Below, one piece after another: positions 1-12,100 of a stretch of DNA of 64,000 nt; the stretch's first letter is position 1; every line of letters begins with the position of its first letter. Source of the stretch: Phycomyces nitens (lineage: Eukaryota; Mucoromycota; Mucoromycetes; Mucorales; Phycomycetaceae); assembly GCA_022702545.1 (NCBI GenBank), contig JAHRBC010000003.1, positions 3,596,001 through 3,660,000 on the forward strand. Reading direction: 5' to 3'. The notes below the pieces were generated by a model that saw only the letters and a program-made list of their open reading frames with translations, was not told the DNA's origin and ran no database searches. The position numbers and the translations under genes are program-made.

Positions 1-876
1 GGTGAAAAGAGGTTGGGATCTTGGCAGGTGTCTCTTCTGGTGTCTCTTCTGGTTTTTCTCCTACTGCGTCCTTTTTCTTCAATTCTGCTAGAACCCGCTC
101 GGCTGTGCCGCCAATACCCTTGACATTGATATTGTTAATCGGGTTTCGACGTTCTCTTTCTTCAGCTACAGACCAAAATAAACCACACTGTTATTTATAA
201 TTCTAATATAAAAGAGTAGATATATATATATATAATTGCCTGCATTGACCACCTTGCGTTCGTTCTTTACATAGTCGAATTCTGCCATGTTGCGGTTCTC
301 TAGATTGTGTGGGTCCTTTATGATGGATATAGACCGTTGATCAATGAATGGTCGCTAATTTATAACTGACATCTCAGGTACTTGCATTACCTGGATCATG
401 ATGATATCCTTGCGCGTAAATGGTGTGTCGTCCAAGAGATCATTCCAGTACTTTGGCTTGATGTTTAGCCGCTCAATCGTGTCATAGGCAAATACGTTTC
501 CGGTCGATTTGATGGCTGCGATCGCTGTGTGATCCGAAAACACTTTGAAGGTGACAGGACAATAGTACTCATCCTTGTCGTTCTTGTGGAAATTAAGCGT
601 AATGAGGTTCTTTGTGGAAAGCTTTTCGCCCGTAACTGGATTGGTGCCGTACTTTTTGATGTATGGCACAATGTGAACGAGATCAAAAACGATGCCTTCA
701 GGTGTACACACAGGATGTTCGAATGGTTGAAGGGATAATGAGCAGCAGTAGAAAGGCAGGCGTTTGAAGCCAGCTCCTTTGATTCGCCCCTGAATACCCG
801 ACGATGCAGAATGTTGGCCAACTTCTCCACTCCATTCAGAGTGAGTAATGTAAAGTTTGTCGGTCCACTTTCCCAT
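1..876 (-). CDS. PPIL2-type U-box peptidyl-prolyl isomerase (5' part, partial)
   Basis: This is the N-terminal part of a cyclophilin-like U-box protein of the PPIL2/Cyp60 family, a nuclear spliceosome-associated E3 ligase and isomerase. Exons on the minus strand are 876-391, 315-240 and 165 to the left edge. The first exon begins MGKWTDKLYITHSEW and carries the family hallmark RLPFYCCSLSLQPFEHPVCT followed by GIVFDLVHIVPYIKKYGTNP, which is the U-box. Exon 2 reads DPHNLENRNMAEFDYVK and exon 3 continues INNINVKGIGGTAERVLAEL, all typical of PPIL2 before the cyclophilin domain. That domain itself lies beyond the window. Intron 2 (239-166) appears to start with GC rather than GT, with the context CAG|GCAATT. 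The gene is divergent from the DDHD lipase with 210 bp between start codons. Identification is by recognised family sequence; the exon 2 donor is the least certain boundary. Confidence 0.88.
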
Positions 877-1086
877 CCTGTCCTTACTTTATAAGCAACA
901 ACAAAATAAATAGGATATTATTTTATAATAATAATTAAAAAAAAAAGCTAAAAATATATTACAGCAATGCGAATGGCAATTGGACTCTTATGTGACTCTT
1001 TTTAATGGCTCACATTTCTCCTTCTCTCCTTCCTCCCTCCGCTTCCTATCTGCTCCTTGTACTTCCCTTTCTTTTCTGCTATCCAT
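877..1086. promoter_or_regulatory. Shared divergent promoter region, PPIL2/DDHD lipase
   Basis: Only 210 bp separate the two start codons. The half next to PPIL2 is AT-rich with an A-run near 937-946. The half next to the lipase (about 1015-1083) is a pyrimidine-rich tract of CTCC and CTTCC repeats just before the ATG, a common fungal core-promoter feature. A bidirectional promoter is inferred from this geometry. Confidence 0.5.
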
Positions 1087-4000
1087 ATGCTTGAACCCGA
1101 GCCCTATCCCCGCGGACCTTCTCCGCAAAGACGTGCTTTACGGCCACACAGTTTGATACCTGACCTGGACGTGCCTCCACTGATTCCACACTGGTAAAAG
1201 AAGATATTCAATATACATAATATTTACCTTTGCTTGGACTGTTGGCTGGAAATGCATAGGTTCCATGCGATTGACAATGCACTTGTGGATCCCGTTTCGA
1301 TTCGCACAGCCAAAGAAGCCGCAATGAGCAAAAGGCAGCCTAAAAGCCCTTCGGCACCTAAAAGTAAATCGACGGCTTGGGTTCCATTTTCAAAAAGAGA
1401 TTCTATTGCACTTGAAAAGGCATTCCAGGTATTACAAGAGAAACAAGTGATGATATGGTGAGAAAGGGGAGAGGAGAACAGCGTGTATTCAATTCCTTTA
1501 TGTTTCAAGAACAATGATGTCCAAGCCAAGGTTCCTGTCAATGAAGACTATTTATTTGAAGTGGATGTGTCTGAAAGAACCATCTACCCTGTGTACTGGG
1601 AGGGACCGACGTTTGAAGTGCGAAGGGCTACCTGGTTTATGCAGGCAGATGGTTCAAAGTGGGTGCCTTGTGAGGAAACCCTGGCTGAGCAAATTGAGCT
1701 TGGTTATTAGTAAGTAAATCCCACCATACTTCATTAGAGGGAGGATGTCCGGGCCAAGAAAAAGAGATAAGGGCGGAGATTCTGCACCACGCGCAAATGA
1801 ATACAAGGTTTCTTTTTTGACACTTTCTTCAATTGAACAGCAAACACAAGCCCTATGTACCAGACCCCACAGACGAAGGATATTCCCAAGGCAACACACT
1901 TTCAAAGACAATCACCAAAAAGCCATCGTTCTCAAAGCCAGAAGAGCCTGGTAATTCTACAGAGGAGAAGCTAGAGGCAAGTCTGGCCAAGCAATTGTCA
2001 GAGAGGCAATGGAACCTTTTGGGGCCTTATTTGGGGCAGTATATTGTCTATACTGGTACCTCGACTGCATGGCTTCTTTCGTAAGTAAAAAAAAGGGGGG
2101 GGTTTAGAGACAAATGGCAGGGTTTTATTTTTTTGTTGAGACGGCTGAACAGAGATGAGGGCGCCATAGGAACAGCACCAGTAGCAAGTTTGCCAAGAGT
2201 ATCATAACTCGCCTTACAAACAAGCAGAACCTTGGCGGCACCCGTGTCTTGCGTGGTTATCCAGAAATAGAGAAGTTGCGAAAGAGCAAGGCTCCCTTGA
2301 ATCCAAAGACAGACAGCGAAAGAAAGAATGCGGAATCTAGGCAAAAAGATGACGGGGAGCCAAAAGAAGGCGAAGAGGACACAGGAATCAGCCAAGAGGC
2401 TGAAGAGTACGTGAGCATGGAGAGCGAAGAGGAAGTGCGCAAGATTGACCATATAGTGTTTGTTATTCATGGGTAAGAAGTAGTTCTAGTTTATTATGAT
2501 TACCAAGATGGACTTGTGCTGACAATATAATAATATGCTATAGAATTGGTCAAAAGATGTCAGAGAAAACCGGCCATAGCTTTGTAAATGGTAAGCAGAA
2601 TAAGAGAGATGAGCAATGGAAAACTTAAAACGTATTAGATGTTAGTACACTCAGAAAGACAATGCGATCGGTCTACCCTACAGTCATGGCCGGCACAAAG
2701 GCACCTAGCCATCCCAATGGCATTCAAGTGCTGCCTGTGTTCTGGAGACAAGACATTAGGTTCGGTATAGCCTCTGATAGCGAAGGCGGGGAAGCAGACC
2801 TGGGAATGCTTGAGGCCGATGACGGTTGTCCTACCTTGGATGAGCTGACCTTGGATGGAGTGCCTAATATTCGGAACATTGTCTCAGACGTGCTCATGGA
2901 CAGTAAGATGATCTTGGATATATATTATCAAGCAAGCCTTGTTTAATTCGTATATCTATTTAACTAGTTCCCCTTTATATGACACCTCGATACAGAGAAC
3001 AAATGACACAGACAATTGCCAAGGAAATCAACAGGGTCTATTCGTTATTTGTTAAACGTAACCCGGATTTTCTGGATGGTGGAAAGGTATCAATATACGG
3101 CCATTCACTAGGGGTAAGTTCTTGGATTACATTAGAATGTACTCACACCCTCCTAGTCTCTTCTTGCATTTGATATGCTCACTATGCAGCCCATGTCCGT
3201 ACAAGAGACCAACTCAATCTCCAAACCCCGAGAACCTACCCCTGGTGCTGACAAGAAGAAAGTACAGCTAAAGTTTCCTGTCCAGAACTTCTTTGCCGTA
3301 GGTTCACCCCTGGCAGTCATCTTACTACTCAGAGGCTTCAAGATTGGTTCCCGCAAGTCCCTCAATACACAAAACTACTCTCCCTTTGCCGACATTTCAT
3401 CCATACCATCCTCTCATATATCGCATTGCTATCCAGCCATAGATAACCTTTACAACATTTTCCACAAGGTATGTCATCTTTGTCTTTGCAAGCCAACCAC
3501 AAACTAAATACAAATGCCTTTGTTTAGAGTGATCCTGTCGCCTACCGACTAGAGCCTCTGATTGCCCGCCACTACAGCTCCAAACTCAAACCAGAGCCTA
3601 TTCCATACCTCAAAGGAGGTCTAAGAAGCATGATAGACGCAGGACTAAATGTCGGATCGGGTATTGCAAATCGCGCAGGCGCAATGTACGAGTCATTGAA
3701 GATGGGAATCACAACCAATCTCTTTATGCGTGGTCTTGGTCTATCGCGCCAGCAGATCTACCAAGATCGCCACCCGTCTTCGGACAATGAGGAAGATCTG
3801 TCTACAATCGAGGACCCAAACAAGAGCCCTCCAAGTGGCCTATATCGTACACGGTCCAATAGTGATCCTGCCTGTGCTACTTCCTTGGCTCTCAAAAGCA
3901 AGATCCGCAAACCTCCACCAACCCCCTTGCCAAGTTCAGCATCACCGTATTCGGTGGGAGCCAGAAAACTAAAGATGCTGAATTCAAGTGGGCGAGTCGA

Positions 4001-4193
4001 TTACTGTCTACAGGAAGGTTTATTAGAAAACCCTTATATAAATGCCTTTAGTGCCCATTTGCAGTATTGGCAGGTAAGAACCCATTTTTTATTCATTCAG
4101 AAATTCTGACCGAGTGTGTTCTTTGGGGGATAGGATCTCGATGTCGCTGCATTTGTGGTGAGGGAAATTTATAGGAACCAACTGGGTGGATAA
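1087..4193 (+). CDS. DDHD-domain phospholipase A1 (PA-PLA1/SEC23IP family)
   Basis: Intracellular phospholipase A1 that deacylates phosphatidic acid and related lipids at ER/Golgi or mitochondrial membranes. Eleven exons (1087-1193, 1260-1428, 1510-1709, 1841-2080, 2182-2472, 2544-2590, 2639-2902, 2968-3113, 3157-3468, 3528-4073, 4134-4193) give 793 residues. The N-terminus has the IPHWFHAID segment and a WWE-like region (VPVNEDYLFEVDV then VYWEGPTFEVRRATWF). IDHIVFVIHGIGQ begins the lipase core. The nucleophile elbow GHSLGS (Ser about 486) is split by the intron at 3114-3156. The DDHD domain covers NFFAVGSPLAVILLLRG through YNIFHKSDPVAYRLEPLI and, after a low-complexity linker, GRVDYCLQEGLLENPYINAF to the end. 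It is divergent from PPIL2. Exon sums are in frame. Which DDHD subfamily it belongs to is not resolved. Confidence 0.93.
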
Positions 4194-5587
4194 GACAATG
4201 GACGGAGTGAATGCCATAAAGACTTGATATTTTTCTTCTTCTTCTTATCTTGAGCCTTGTTATTTTATATTCTTGAAACAGTTTCTAGATTTTATTATTC
4301 TAATACGAAACATGACATGAGTATAGTAGAAAGTATTTATTTATTTTTTTCAAGAAAAGAATATGAATTGATATGTATATACATGTATGTATTGTATTTA
4401 GCATCTTTAATGTACATGTTTCTTGGAGTATTACACTTTGGTAATTAGATATCAATTCATTCACTCACTACTTGGAATCTTTTAAAAAAAAACAAAAAAA
4501 GAGTAGAATAGCTGTACAGAAACGTCCTTCTCATGCTCCATCTTTTGAAAATATTGTTCTTTCAATTTTTAACTTGCTCACTCCTTAAGTACCCGATATT
4601 GTTATAGTAATCTCTCTCTCTCTCTCTCTATAGTACAGAATGGCATGTCAAAGATAAAGTGGTAATGTGGTTTCAAAGTGAGCAAAATTCAGAGAGACAC
4701 ACACATCCAGTGTGGCAATATTAGTTATAATAATACTCATAGTAATAGTTTACTAGATACTATTTATAGTATTTAACAGTATATTGAAGATTTCAAGTAT
4801 AGAAACTTCTCTACCGTAGTCCTGTATTGTCTTTATGGCAACCCACTCTGAATACTTTATTGTAAGATGTGATTTTGTTTGATAAACTTGATCCTTGGTA
4901 TTTCCAAGATTGATATCCAAGTATCCTTCCAGTCCATCTACAATCCTTTGGATCTTATATACGCTTGATCTCCCTCTGCCCCAATTATTGACCCTCATTT
5001 CTGAACGGGGGTTTGTTGGCGCTTGAAATAAATGCCTTTATATATATATATTCCTGTTATTGTGGCTACCTTGCTGAAAGGTCCCTTTATATTTATATTT
5101 CCTCGAATAGCCGTATTCACTTTCTTGTTTCACATCTCATGTGTATGATATGATTCCCTTTTGAATTGCTGTATCTTTTTTGATGCTGTACTACACGCAC
5201 ACCAATATTACCACAGGCACTTGTCTATCTTTATAAATAAATAAAAAAGTCTGTCTCATACATACAAATGCATAATAGCTGATATTCATGGCTTTAGATT
5301 TCTCTTGAAAAAATAAATTAGAATGAAGAGTTTAATGAAAACAATTGATTGAGATTAGCCTTGGGGTTTGGCTTGGATTTTTTTTTATTCTCCAAAAATG
5401 TAGTAAATACTTATTGTTGGGTCCAATGGATATACTTTTAAGATCAATATATTCTGAACTCTCCAAAATAATGCTTATTTTACCAAGGGTCGCACACATT
5501 TATTCATTTTACATTTGATATTCATTCACCATGATATTCTCAATGGAAATAACCAAGAGATATTTCGGCTCTAGATGAATAAAGTCA

Positions 5588-5827
5588 TCAAAACACAATA
5601 AAAAAACTATGGCATATACGCACATTATTGATCAAGGTTAGTATCCAAAGATGCCAAAAAAAAAAAAGGTCGATAGTATTCTGGGTTCTCTGCAGATTAT
5701 TGAATAATTCGCGGAGCTGCTGGCAGACAACTTGGTTACAATTCTGTTTGAGTGTTGTTTGCAAAGTATATGTATTAGTAGCCAAAGACCAAGGATAAAA
5801 TATCATCAATAAAAGGCAGTATTTCAT
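5588..5827 (-). CDS. Candidate small secreted peptide (doubtful)
   Basis: A 79-codon frame beginning MKYCLLLMIFYPWSLATNTY, which looks like a hydrophobic signal sequence, followed by a mature part with two cysteines (KQNCNQVVCQQLRELFNNLQ) and a Phe-rich tail ending in RICHSFFIVF. An in-frame ATG eight codons further upstream is also possible. The Phe-rich stretch is partly encoded by a poly-A run, so the C-terminal half may be an intron or non-coding. I do not recognise a family. It sits in the spacer upstream of ERG7 on the opposite strand. Confidence 0.18.
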   Translation of the reverse strand: MKYCLLLMIFYPWSLATNTYTLQTTLKQNCNQVVCQQLRELFNNLQRTQNTIDLFFFWHLWILTLINNVRICHSFFIVF

Positions 5828-5934
5828 CTGAATTCTTGATGATATTTTCAATTGAGTCTATAATTGCACAAACCAACCTCTTGGTATTTGGCTTCTTTAG
5901 AATCGCGCATCAAGAAAGCTGGCGGTACTTCTTT

Positions 5935-5941
5935 TATAAAA
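5935..5941 (+). promoter_or_regulatory. TATA box candidate for ERG7
   Basis: TATAAAA lies about 98 bp upstream of the lanosterol synthase start codon, followed by a CTTCTTCTT pyrimidine tract (about 5978-6003) directly before the coding region. Confidence 0.4.
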
Positions 5942-6038
5942 AAGAAGGAAAAAAAAAGTACATTTTCACGTGCGACCTTCTTCTTCTTCTTCTTCTTCCT
6001 CCTCAAGTACATATTCGCTTTGAAATTGCTCATCTTCA

Positions 6039-8693
6039 ATGACTATTGCACAAGAGACATTCAAATCTGCAACATTAGCCCTCAACAAGACACCAGAATT
6101 TACGGATCTAACTCAATGGCGTCTGCGTGTGGATGAAGGTGCACAGACATGGCATTACTTGACCACAGACGAAGAAAAGGCAGACTGGCCTCAAACCAAC
6201 TGGGACAAATATCATCTTGGTCTTCCTATTGTATGATCCCACATATCTTTTAGCTTCAGGTGCTGATCAACAGACAAATATCTAATGATTGTTTACACAG
6301 AACGCAGTGGATTTGCCTCCTGCAAAGACTCCCTTGGACGCTGCTCACAATGGATTTGAGTTTTATCGCCTCTTGCAAACAGAAGATGGACATTGGGGTG
6401 GTGAATATGGTGGACCGATGTAAGGACATGTAGTCTTGGCCATCAAGTAATTCATACTGGATCCATAGGTTCCTTATTCCCGGACTGGTAATTGTTCACT
6501 ATATTACCGGAGTACCTGTGCCTGAACCAACTCGTCTGGAATTCATCCGGTACCTGCTGAACCGTGCCCATGCTGAGGATGGTGGCTGGGGTATCCACAT
6601 TGAAGGCATTTCAACCGTTTTTGGTACGGCCCTTAATTATGTAGCTCTTCGTATTCTTGGCCTTGGTCCTGATCACCCAGCCATGGTCAAAGCACGCACC
6701 AAACTCCATGAACTCGGTAAGAAAGGACATAAATACACAATGACAATGCCAATTCCAACCATTTTCCAAACGTTCCATTTAAAAAAAATCAACAGGAGGT
6801 GCCACAGGTGCGCCTGCATGGGGAAAGTTTTGGCTGTCAGCTCTGGGAGTCTATGAATGGGAAGGAATGAACCCTGTGCCACCTGAATTATGGTAGGCGG
6901 GACATGTCAAACCAGATACTCTTATTCATCTACTGCTCCTAGGGCACTTCCCCAGTTTCTGCCATTGAATCCCGGAAACTGGTGGGTCCATACTCGGCTG
7001 GTGTATCTGCCAATGGGATATATCTATGCTCTTCGTCTCAGTGCACCTCTCACTGACTTTACAAAGACCTTGAGAGACGAGATCTATGTGTGTCCTTATG
7101 AGGATATTGATTGGAATAAACAGCGCAATAATGTGTGTGCTGCGGATCTCTATACTCCTCACACAAAGATCATGGACATCCTGAATGGTAAGCAATTCCC
7201 AATAGTGTGGATAGGCTGATTGACGTATTGGTGTCTTTAGAGGCCGTTACTTACTACGAGTATATTCCCTTGCGGTTCAACTGGCTTCGACAGTATGCCC
7301 TCAAGGTTACAATTGATCAGATCCGAATGGAAGATGAGAACTCGTTCTACTTGGATATCGGGCCGGTCAACAAGGTCATGAACTGGCTGGTGGTGTATTA
7401 TCACTATGGCAAGGATTCCCGGGAGTTTAGAGAGCATGTCAAGCGCAATGCAGACTTTCTGTGGATGGGTCCAGAGGGTATGATGATGAATGGTACAAAC
7501 GGTAGTCAATTGTGGGATGCCTCATTCATAGCCCAGGCATGCGTTGAGGCCCGTTTGGCTGAGAATGTCACCTTTAGAGAGAACATGAACAATACGCTAA
7601 AGTTCATTGATATCTCTCAAGTAAGTGCAACAGATAGACCCCCCTCACCATCAACTCAACCAATGTCATCTAGATTCGCCACAATCCACCCGATTATAAG
7701 GCCTGTTATCGCCAGATCACAAAGGGGGCCTGGCCGTTCAGTACACGGGACCAAGGCTACACTGTATCGGACTGCACTGCCGAGGGTCTCAAGGCTGCAG
7801 TGATGCTCCAACAGACACCTGGTTTGGCACAGTTGATTGATAAAGAGCGCCTGAGAGATGCCGTAGACGTGCTTCTGACGATGCAAAACAGTGATGACGG
7901 ATTTGCTTCTTATGAAACGATCCGTGGCCCTGGATGGCTGGAGAACTTGAACCCGGCAGAAGTGTTTGGAAACATCATGACAGAGTACAGTTACCCCGAG
8001 TGTACTACTGCTGTTCTCATTGGTCTCTCCACCTTCCGGAAGATTGATCCCGACTATCGCAAAGAAGAGATTGACGAGGTTTCACGGCGTGCACTCTTGT
8101 ATATCAAGAATGTCCAGCATGAAGATGGTTCATGGTATGGTGCCTGGGCCATCTGTTTCACGTATGCTGCCATGTTTGCCCTCCAGAGTCTGGCCAGCAT
8201 TGGTGAATTTTATCACAACAGGTAAAACTATCAAATGACTTGGGGAAAATAAGACTCATCGATTGTTCAGTGATCATTCCAAGAGAGGCTGCGACTTCTT
8301 GATCTCAAAGCAAGAGGCTGATGGTGGCTGGGGAGAGACCTATAAGGCAAGAAACAAAGCTTTCTTTATGATTTTTTTTCTTGCTGACCAGTAAATGTCT
8401 AGTCGTGTGAGTCTCATGTCTATACCCACAACCCAAACTCTCAAGTGGTTCAGACTGCCTGGGCAGTTATGGCCCTGATGGAAGCCAAATATCCTGATCA
8501 AGAGCCAATTAGACGTGGAATTGAGTTGATTATGAGCCGCCAGCAGAGTAATGGCGAATGGCTTCAGGAGAGTATCGAAGGTGTCTTTAACAAGAACTGC
8601 ATGATCTCCTATCCAAACTACAAATTTTCCTTTTCCATCTGGGCATTGGGCAAGTACGCAAAGATCTACGGTAACAAGACGCTGGTAAAGTAA
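6039..8693 (+). CDS. ERG7: Lanosterol synthase (oxidosqualene cyclase)
   Basis: Cyclises 2,3-oxidosqualene to lanosterol in the ergosterol pathway on ER or lipid-droplet membranes. Nine exons (6039-6230, 6301-6419, 6469-6716, 6796-6892, 6943-7187, 7241-7620, 7674-8221, 8271-8346, 8403-8693) give 731 residues, the usual family length. The catalytic motif DCTAE is present (residues 460-464, in [11 protein letters not shown]), and QW-type repeats such as EDGGWG, EDGSWYG and ADGGWGETY are spread through the protein. Intron 8 (8347-8402) uses a GC donor (AAG|GCAAGA). The stop codon is followed within 50 bp by a very long (TTA)n tract. All key features are intact, so I expect a functional enzyme. 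Confidence 0.97.
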
Positions 8694-8743
8694 GACTTGT
8701 GAGATGGGTTTATCAGTCTTTTTTAAAGGTTACTTGCAATAAA

Positions 8744-8985
<242 letters not shown>

Positions 8986-9123
8986 CATCTTTTGAGATGG
9001 ATCAAACGCCCAGTTTTTGTGATACGCTTGATCAGATATGATTGTGCCATGCATCAGTCACAGCATTATCTATTCTTTATTTTGGATTTCAAAAAAGTTA
9101 AAGTCGTTTAATTCTGCATAATG

Positions 9124-9130
9124 TATAAAA
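9124..9130 (+). promoter_or_regulatory. TATA box candidate for the BRE4-like gene
   Basis: TATAAAA lies about 51 bp upstream of the ATG at 9181, followed by a CTTTCTCCCC pyrimidine-rich leader. Confidence 0.45.
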
Positions 9131-9180
9131 TCATTTAATTATATCCCTCACTCACACTCTTCTTTCTCCCCTTTCGTTCA

Positions 9181-12100
9181 ATGGTCGATCATACACAGCC
9201 CCACAGGAACCATGACCCCAATCATGAGCCTGAAGTCGGGCCATCTTCACCTATACCAATCTACAACATCTTGCCATCATATACAGCGCATAATATAGAC
9301 GGCTCCCTACAATCATATTACACTGCTGTTGCTGGTACTTCAATGGCGCCCTGGATGTCCAACTCTTCAAATAATCCCCCTCTATCAACCGACCTACTAT
9401 CCCAGCCTTCTTACTTTTATCCCTCTGGCCACCCAGGCTCCCTTGGAAGGACAGGTTCAATGAACGACACCAAAAGCGATTGGGAAGTTGTCCTGGATGA
9501 TGGTACTCTCCAACGACGTACTGTTTCACTTTCTACCTTGCCAGGCCCCGCTCTCCCGGCGGAACAGTATCGGGCAAAAATCAAATGCTATGATGACCAA
9601 GTGCGACGATCATTACAAAACGAATTTGGCCAAAAGGGTCGTACAGCAAATGAATATGACGATAGAGACAATTCCAAGTAGGTTTGACCATCAAAAATAA
9701 ATGAAATCCAAAGAGCACAAAATAATTAATATTGTTTCCATTATCCAACACCCGCCAGCCATGATGATTATGTGACCCAGAATACATTTGTTGATGAGCA
9801 AACAGGCCTATTGCATCATAGCCATTACGCTGCCTATTCCCTGTTAAACTCTTCTTCAGAATCAGACGAAGAACCTCTGCCTCGAAAAAGGCAGACATGG
9901 CTCAAGAGAGTATGGAAATCAAGAAAGAAATTGATACCTTCCTATGAACAAAAGATGGTCTTGAAATGCAGCTTTGCCTTTTTCTTGGGGAGTCTATTTA
10001 CCTTTGTGCCTATACTCAACCACCTGGTAGGCGGCCAATTGGCAGCAACTCATGTAATTGCCACAGTTACAACATTCTTTAACCCTGCAAAGACCGTTGG
10101 AAACATGATACAGGCCGTTGCGTTTGGATTACTATACACTCTCCTTGCTCTCGGGGTCAGTTTATTGAGCATGCTGACGGCAGTTTATTTTCGGGAGCAA
10201 GATCAACTGATTATATCTCATCTGGTTACACTGGGAGTCTGGTTTGCAGGCAGTACCTTTGTCTTGTCTTTTATAAAGGCAAAATTCAATACGCCCAGTG
10301 TTGGGATAGGTAAATACTCAATTGGCCTGTATTGATCTTATATCCTCATTTCTGTAGCTGTATCACTGGCCTTTATGGTAATATGTCCCGTCTTGGTCCG
10401 AGAAGGATCAACCGACACAGCAGAGTTTAATGCGGCTCGGATTCAGGATACAGTAAGAGTGGTGATGGTTGGCACCATGATCTCTGTGTTTGTATGTCTT
10501 TTCGTCTGGCCCATGACTGCAACCAGCAAACTTAGGTAGATGATATTGATGTAACACTCGACTATTTAAAAAAGACTAACCACCAACAATCAACTATCTC
10601 TTTATAAAGATCAGACATTGATTCAAGTCTCCAATCGACACGTATATTGCTCAAACTGTTGACAAAGACCTTTTTACTCGATTCTGACCTTCCCGAATTC
10701 ACTGCAAACCCTCAGCTGGAGGGCGCCATTAGTTCTCACAGAACAAGCTTCACGGATCTCCAACTATCTCTAAATGATGCAAAGCACGAATTCTACGATA
10801 TAGATATGATTTTACATGCAGATGGATATCATAAGGTGGTCGAAAGTCTACAAAGACTTGCACAACATATTGGTGGTCTTCGCAGCAGCTGTGGAATCCA
10901 GTTTGAAATGATGCGTCTCAATGGAAAGCGCCCTGAAAACACAAAAAAGAGTCATTATGGAACAGCCAACCTTTCTTCAAAGCGACGAAACCCTCTGCCA
11001 GACAATGAGTCTACTTCAGAATGGCACATTAAGCCAGATCAACAGCGCAAGAAGATGGAACATGAATTGAAAAGAGAAATGAGCTCAATGTCTATTAATG
11101 CCATGGATATCCCAGGTGGCCATTGCTACGTCGACCGATCATACTTTTCTCCCGTGTATTCATATAGCCAACAACATTCAGGAGACCTAATGACAGTACC
11201 AGAGGAAGAAGAACAAGACGGAGAGTTAAACGATAGCCAATGCGACCCACAAGAAACACAGCTTGGCTATGGCCCACTCAGCGAGTTTATATACACCATC
11301 AGACCACCGATGAAGTCCCTTGCATTTACTTGCAAACAAACCATAATTCACCTCCAAGCCCATTTTAATGACAGAACCACGTCCATTACCCCTAGTTTTG
11401 AAATATTGAAACAAAACCTCACAAAAGCCATGGCCCTTTTTGAAGAATCACAGCATGCGGCCCTGACTCGCATGTTTCTTCGCAAGATGGATGACCAGGC
11501 ATATGCACAAGCACAGGCACAGGCACAGGCATATGCGCAGGCACAGGCCTACAAGCCAAGTGAACTGCACTTTCATTTGATAAAGCAGTTCCCAGTCGAG
11601 GATGTCTATCTGGTCTACTTTTTTGTATTTTGTTTAATGGAATTTGCCAAAGAGCTCAGAGTCCTGGTCGAGGCAGTTGAATCAGTGTTTGCTATTCCCA
11701 CTCGGAATACTTCAATCAGTCAATGGTTCAAACGAACGGTGGTCTCGCCATGTAAGTTTATTACAAACTGCATAGAAACGAACATGGTTTTGATTATCTT
11801 TAATCTGTAGTCTGCAGTGAAAAGGCACACGAGAAGATATTCACAAAAGATCCCAATAATCATAATACACTCAACACATTGCATACACCTACACCAAAGA
11901 CATATTGGCGTCGCTTCTTTTTAAAACTATGGTCGTTTTTTTCATGGTTTAGAAGTCATGAAGCTAGATATGCAGCCAAATCTACCTTTACAGCCCTGGC
12001 CATCGCTATCCTGGCCTTCATACCTTACACTCGACCTTATTTTCAGTCCTTTAGAATGGAGTGGACCTTGATTACGGTAAATAATACATCTTACGAAACC

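Larger units (their letters stand above)
4194..6038. other. AT-rich spacer downstream of the DDHD lipase
   Basis: 1.8 kb with no recognisable gene. It contains short (TC)n at about 4612-4629, a TATATA run near 5041, many A/T homopolymers and scattered reading frames under 90 codons. One minus-strand frame (4998-4753) reads a fairly protein-like IKYSEWVAIKTIQDYGRE, but I see no splice partners and no family. The last 100 bp hold the ERG7 promoter with a TATAAAA box and CTTCTTCTT-rich leader. Confidence 0.5.

Noticed and set aside
4753..4998. 81-codon minus-strand frame in the spacer after the DDHD gene
   Set aside because: Protein-like in places but isolated, with no splice partners, promoter or recognisable family.
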